Part shown: piece after piece, positions 61,241 to 64,000 of the stretch | Layout of the letters: every line of letters begins with the position of its first letter | Numbering within the stretch: position 1 is the first letter of the stretch | DNA from: Aphidius gifuensis | Lineage: Eukaryota > Arthropoda > Insecta > Hymenoptera > Braconidae | Length of the DNA: 64,000 bases | Assembly: GCF_014905175.1 (NCBI RefSeq) | Contig: NC_057788.1 | Coordinates: 9,672,001-9,736,000, forward strand | Reading direction: 5' to 3' | Program-made: the position numbers and the translations under genes | Notes under the pieces: model-generated | Told to the model about the DNA's origin: nothing | Seen by the model: only the letters and a program-made list of their open reading frames with translations | The model's database searches: none

Positions 61241-61697
61241 ACATAGAATATATATACACCGGCGGCGCGTGATCGCTCTGTTATTTGAATATAATAAACT
61301 AATTTTAATCTTAAGTTAGTACTTGGAAAATTCAACAATACCTTCTTTAGCATTCTATGTTCCATGTACACAATTTTATAACTAAGTAAAATCATTAATA
61401 TTAGCTCATCAAATTTTTTTTTATGCGTGTATAGAAAACCCACATGGAGAAAAGCTCATGCTATAGGTATATGGTAAAAATAATATATATTATTTGAATC
61501 AATAATTCACAAAAATAGATTGATTAATTATTCACCTGAATATTCTTAGAGCCAAAAGTATCTGGAGACAAAAGAAAAACAAATATTATATTGAATTAAA
61601 CAAATGAAATGTAAAATTATTTGATGTAGTTTGATGATACACTGGGCTTAACTTACGATAGCTGACAATAAATTACAGCACAATGTATTTGTTTATA
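61241..61697 (+). repeat. 5' half of an F-box unit upstream region
   Basis: Plus-strand unit sequence resumes: GTGATCGCTCTGTTATTTGA (compare 37925), the TTCCATGTACAC cassette at 61360-61460, and TGATGATACACTGGGCTTAA to ATGTATTTGTTTATA at 61697. There it breaks off, before the TGACTAC/CACGTG part. Confidence 0.55.
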
Positions 61698-62694
61698 AGC
61701 CCAATAAGCCCGAAATTTGTACCTGAAAAATAACAACGGTAAAAAAATTATTTACTCCAAAATATTAATTGACAATTGTATATCTGCTTTGATAATTAAC
61801 ATATTTTGAGGGTTTTTTTTTTTTCAAAAACAAAGAATAAGTTGTGCTTCAATTAGTACCATTAAATTTAAAAAAAAAAAAAAAAATTATTTAGGTACAA
61901 ATATTTATTTTTGGAAGCAGCATAGAAACATTTTGGAGTGAATATTTTAGAGGAAAATTATTAGAAAATTATTCTAGGACTTATGCAGGCTAAGTTCACA
62001 CACTCCGGTCTTTTCTCTTTTTTTTTTTTTTTCTTTCAAAGTTAAAGAGGCATGTTCGCTAGTTTACTTATAAATTCCAATTGTTTATTAAATAGTTTAT
62101 CTAAAAAAAAAAAATTTCCGTTTTTTTTTACATGAAACTTTGTATTTTCAATCGCGATTTCCCACTTAACCCTTTGAAATACGCGAAAAACTCTACAGAA
62201 CTAAATTGAAGCTAATTTTTTTCCCTAAAACTTTCATTAAAGCTATTTTTCCCTAAATCCCTTAGTTTTCGCGATATTCTCAAAAAACACCCATTTTTAA
62301 CCCTTTTATTTTTTTTCACTTCTATTTTCACCCATTACATTTCAATTTCCCTACAGTTTCCAACATGACACCTATCCTGACCTATCTTATTTTTTTCTCA
62401 CTCGAAATTAAAACCGGCGAACCCAGGTCCCAGACAGTCCCAGACCTTTATTGATGAGCTTATGCCATCTGTGTTGAAAAAAAAAAATTAAAATAAAAAA
62501 AAAAAATAAACTTGTTGAAACGTAACCAAAAAAATTTTTTGACAGGTCGACTAATTGTAAATTGTTCGTTTTGTTGAAAAACACTAAAAATATAATTATT
62601 TAAACAAAAAAAAAAAAATAATAATTTATTGATAATTTAGAAAAAAGAGAGGGTGCTCATATTGAACACCCTGCTCATATTAGACCACTCTCCC
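61698..62694. mobile_element. About 1 kb replacement of the copy 9 promoter
   Basis: This sequence is unrelated to other copies. It starts AGCCCAATAAGCCCGAAATT and ends GGTGCTCATATTGAACACC and CACTCTCCCTATAAG. It has several long A/T runs and no open frame of note. Because it sits exactly where the promoter cassette and 5'UTR exon should be, it either inserted with deletion or came in through recombination. No TIRs are seen. Confidence 0.4.
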
Positions 62695-62932
62695 TATAAG
62701 ACAATCACGTGTATCAACTGTATGTAAACAAGTTGCATGTCATTCAACATTATTTGGCATTATAAATATAATTTTATTGATATTGATTTTACTGGTAAAT
62801 CATCAACCTTTATTTGATCTTGGAATATATATTTTTAGATGGTTATTTTTGTTCATTTTATTATTCTGGATGTATAATACATCTTAAATTCATTATCATT
62901 TTTTAAATATATAGTTTCAGAGTTGACTTAAA

Positions 62933-64000
62933 ATGAGTGCAAAAAGAATATGTATTGAGAAAGACCAACAAATCTCTGATGATGGTGACAAGGATCAAAA
63001 AGTTGTCATCAATTCACTGGATTACGACTCATTAGCACAAATCATCATGTTCTTGCCAATACCAGAAAGGATAGAAATGGAAAAAGGTAAATATCATTAT
63101 CAAAATAAAGTTTTTTTTTTTGAGATTAATATCAATGTTTGTATATTATTAATTTTTAAATTTGATATACGTTTTAATCTAGTTTGTGTTAAATGGAAAG
63201 AGGCATGTCAACTAGCTTGGTATGACATTACAAAATATAAATGTAAATCATCAATTGGACGGTCTTATGATAACCGTTTGTTGACACAATCATACCTCGA
63301 GAAAATATTATTAAGATGTGGTAATTATTTAATGGAATTGTCTCTCTCAAAAGTTTTTAGTTCAAGTATCATGCCATTTATTGGTGATCACTGTAAAAAT
63401 TTAACAACCTTGGAATGTAAACTTGATGATAATTCCTTGATTGATTGCTTTGTTCAAGCATTTACACAGTTGAATAAATTAAAATGCATCAAAATAACAG
63501 TGGATCACAACTGGTGGAATGATACAATTAATCTCTCTACAATAATTGATAGTCTTCCATTAGAAATTAATGAAATTCATTTATTTACTCAACCCATGTC
63601 GAATCGAAATTATAATATTTCCATGGTAAGTTGTTATTAAATATCAACTAGTTGATTATGACTAGTGACAAACAATACTATCAATTAAATGAATATAAAT
63701 TATTCAAATGAATTTTCATTATTTTCAGAGTTTTAAAAAATTTAAAAATCTTCAGAAATTAACAATACATAACTTTTGTTTAGCCATCATAAACTTTCAA
63801 GAAATAGCAGACATAACAACACTCGTTCATCTTAGCATTGGGCTATATGATATACACAAAAATCTTCCTTTATTTAATAAACTCGTTAATTTGGAGTATA
63901 TCGACTTAGCGATGGGTATCGACTATTATGCGTACAGCCTCTCTACAAAAGTACTTGAGACTATTTTTTGTTCATGTATAAATCTAAAACATTTCAATAT
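62933..64000 (+). CDS. F-box/LRR protein, copy 9 (cut by window end)
   Basis: Exons are 62933-63086, 63183-63625 and 63729 onward, still open at 64000. The F-box is LPIPERIEMEK / VCVKWKEACQLAW. Exon 2 is nine bases shorter than usual (SLIDCFVQAF lacks NADH-type residues), in frame. Exon 3 reads SFKKFKNLQKLTIHNFCLAI, closest to copies 2, 3 and 7. Only the last part of the 5'UTR intron (from about 62695) with its TTTCAG acceptor at 62920 remains. The donor, 5'UTR exon and CACGTG box are missing. Expression is therefore doubtful despite the open frame. Confidence 0.82.

Overview
The window is eukaryotic nuclear DNA, very AT-rich, with GT-AG introns, long homopolymer runs, MITE-like elements and tRNA-derived repeats. 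Degraded fragments of animal housekeeping genes (HEATR5B, a TXNDC5/pretaporter-type thioredoxin protein, an A1CF/RBM46/RBM47/SYNCRIP-type RRM protein) point to an animal, most likely an insect. The extreme AT bias and the large F-box/LRR expansion would suit a parasitoid wasp with a GC-poor genome (for example an aphidiine braconid). That species-level guess is inference.

Layout. 1-500 is a decayed non-LTR retrotransposon on the minus strand. 666-12012 holds the 3' part of a plus-strand gene (family 'S') for a probably secreted, lineage-specific protein. Its small phase-1 exons are duplicated, and its intron regions are packed with nested repeats: an inserted block at 968-3758, a 3.1 kb inverted-repeat-bounded block at 4675-7760 containing a palindrome array, a tandem dimer of a TTAA-flanked MITE at 9218-10245, and a tRNA-headed repeat at 10360-10650. 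12447-16489 is a graveyard of three intron-containing gene fragments. 17016-18900 (minus) is an intact two-exon gene for a predicted signal-peptide, single-pass membrane protein (family 'T').

19844-64000 is dominated by nine F-box/LRR (FBXL-type) genes, eight complete and one cut by the window end. All share three coding exons with identical intron phases, and most share a promoter cassette with a CACGTG E-box and a 5'UTR intron. Seven lie on the plus strand before an inverted block, copy 8 is on the minus strand, and copy 9 returns to plus. Two further ghost copies keep the promoter and the first codons fused directly to the 3'UTR. Between the F-box genes lie repeated remnants of family S (signal-peptide exon, internal exons, ACA-rich tail), so the amplified unit appears to be a composite of one S remnant plus one F-box/LRR gene. 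The block at about 53522-61240 is an inverted copy of this unit.

How it might work: the F-box/LRR proteins look like SCF ubiquitin-ligase substrate receptors with about 13-15 cysteine-type LRRs, diversified by tandem duplication and apparent exchange between paralogues. Copy 1 lacks the shared promoter and has an in-frame hydrophobic N-terminal extension that could act as a signal or anchor sequence. Copy 5 has a 1.5 kb transposon in its predicted 5'UTR, copy 7 has lost internal and C-terminal LRR sequence, and copy 9 has lost its upstream promoter. All exon boundaries were read by eye from GT-AG signals, homology between copies and frame arithmetic; no search or alignment program was run.
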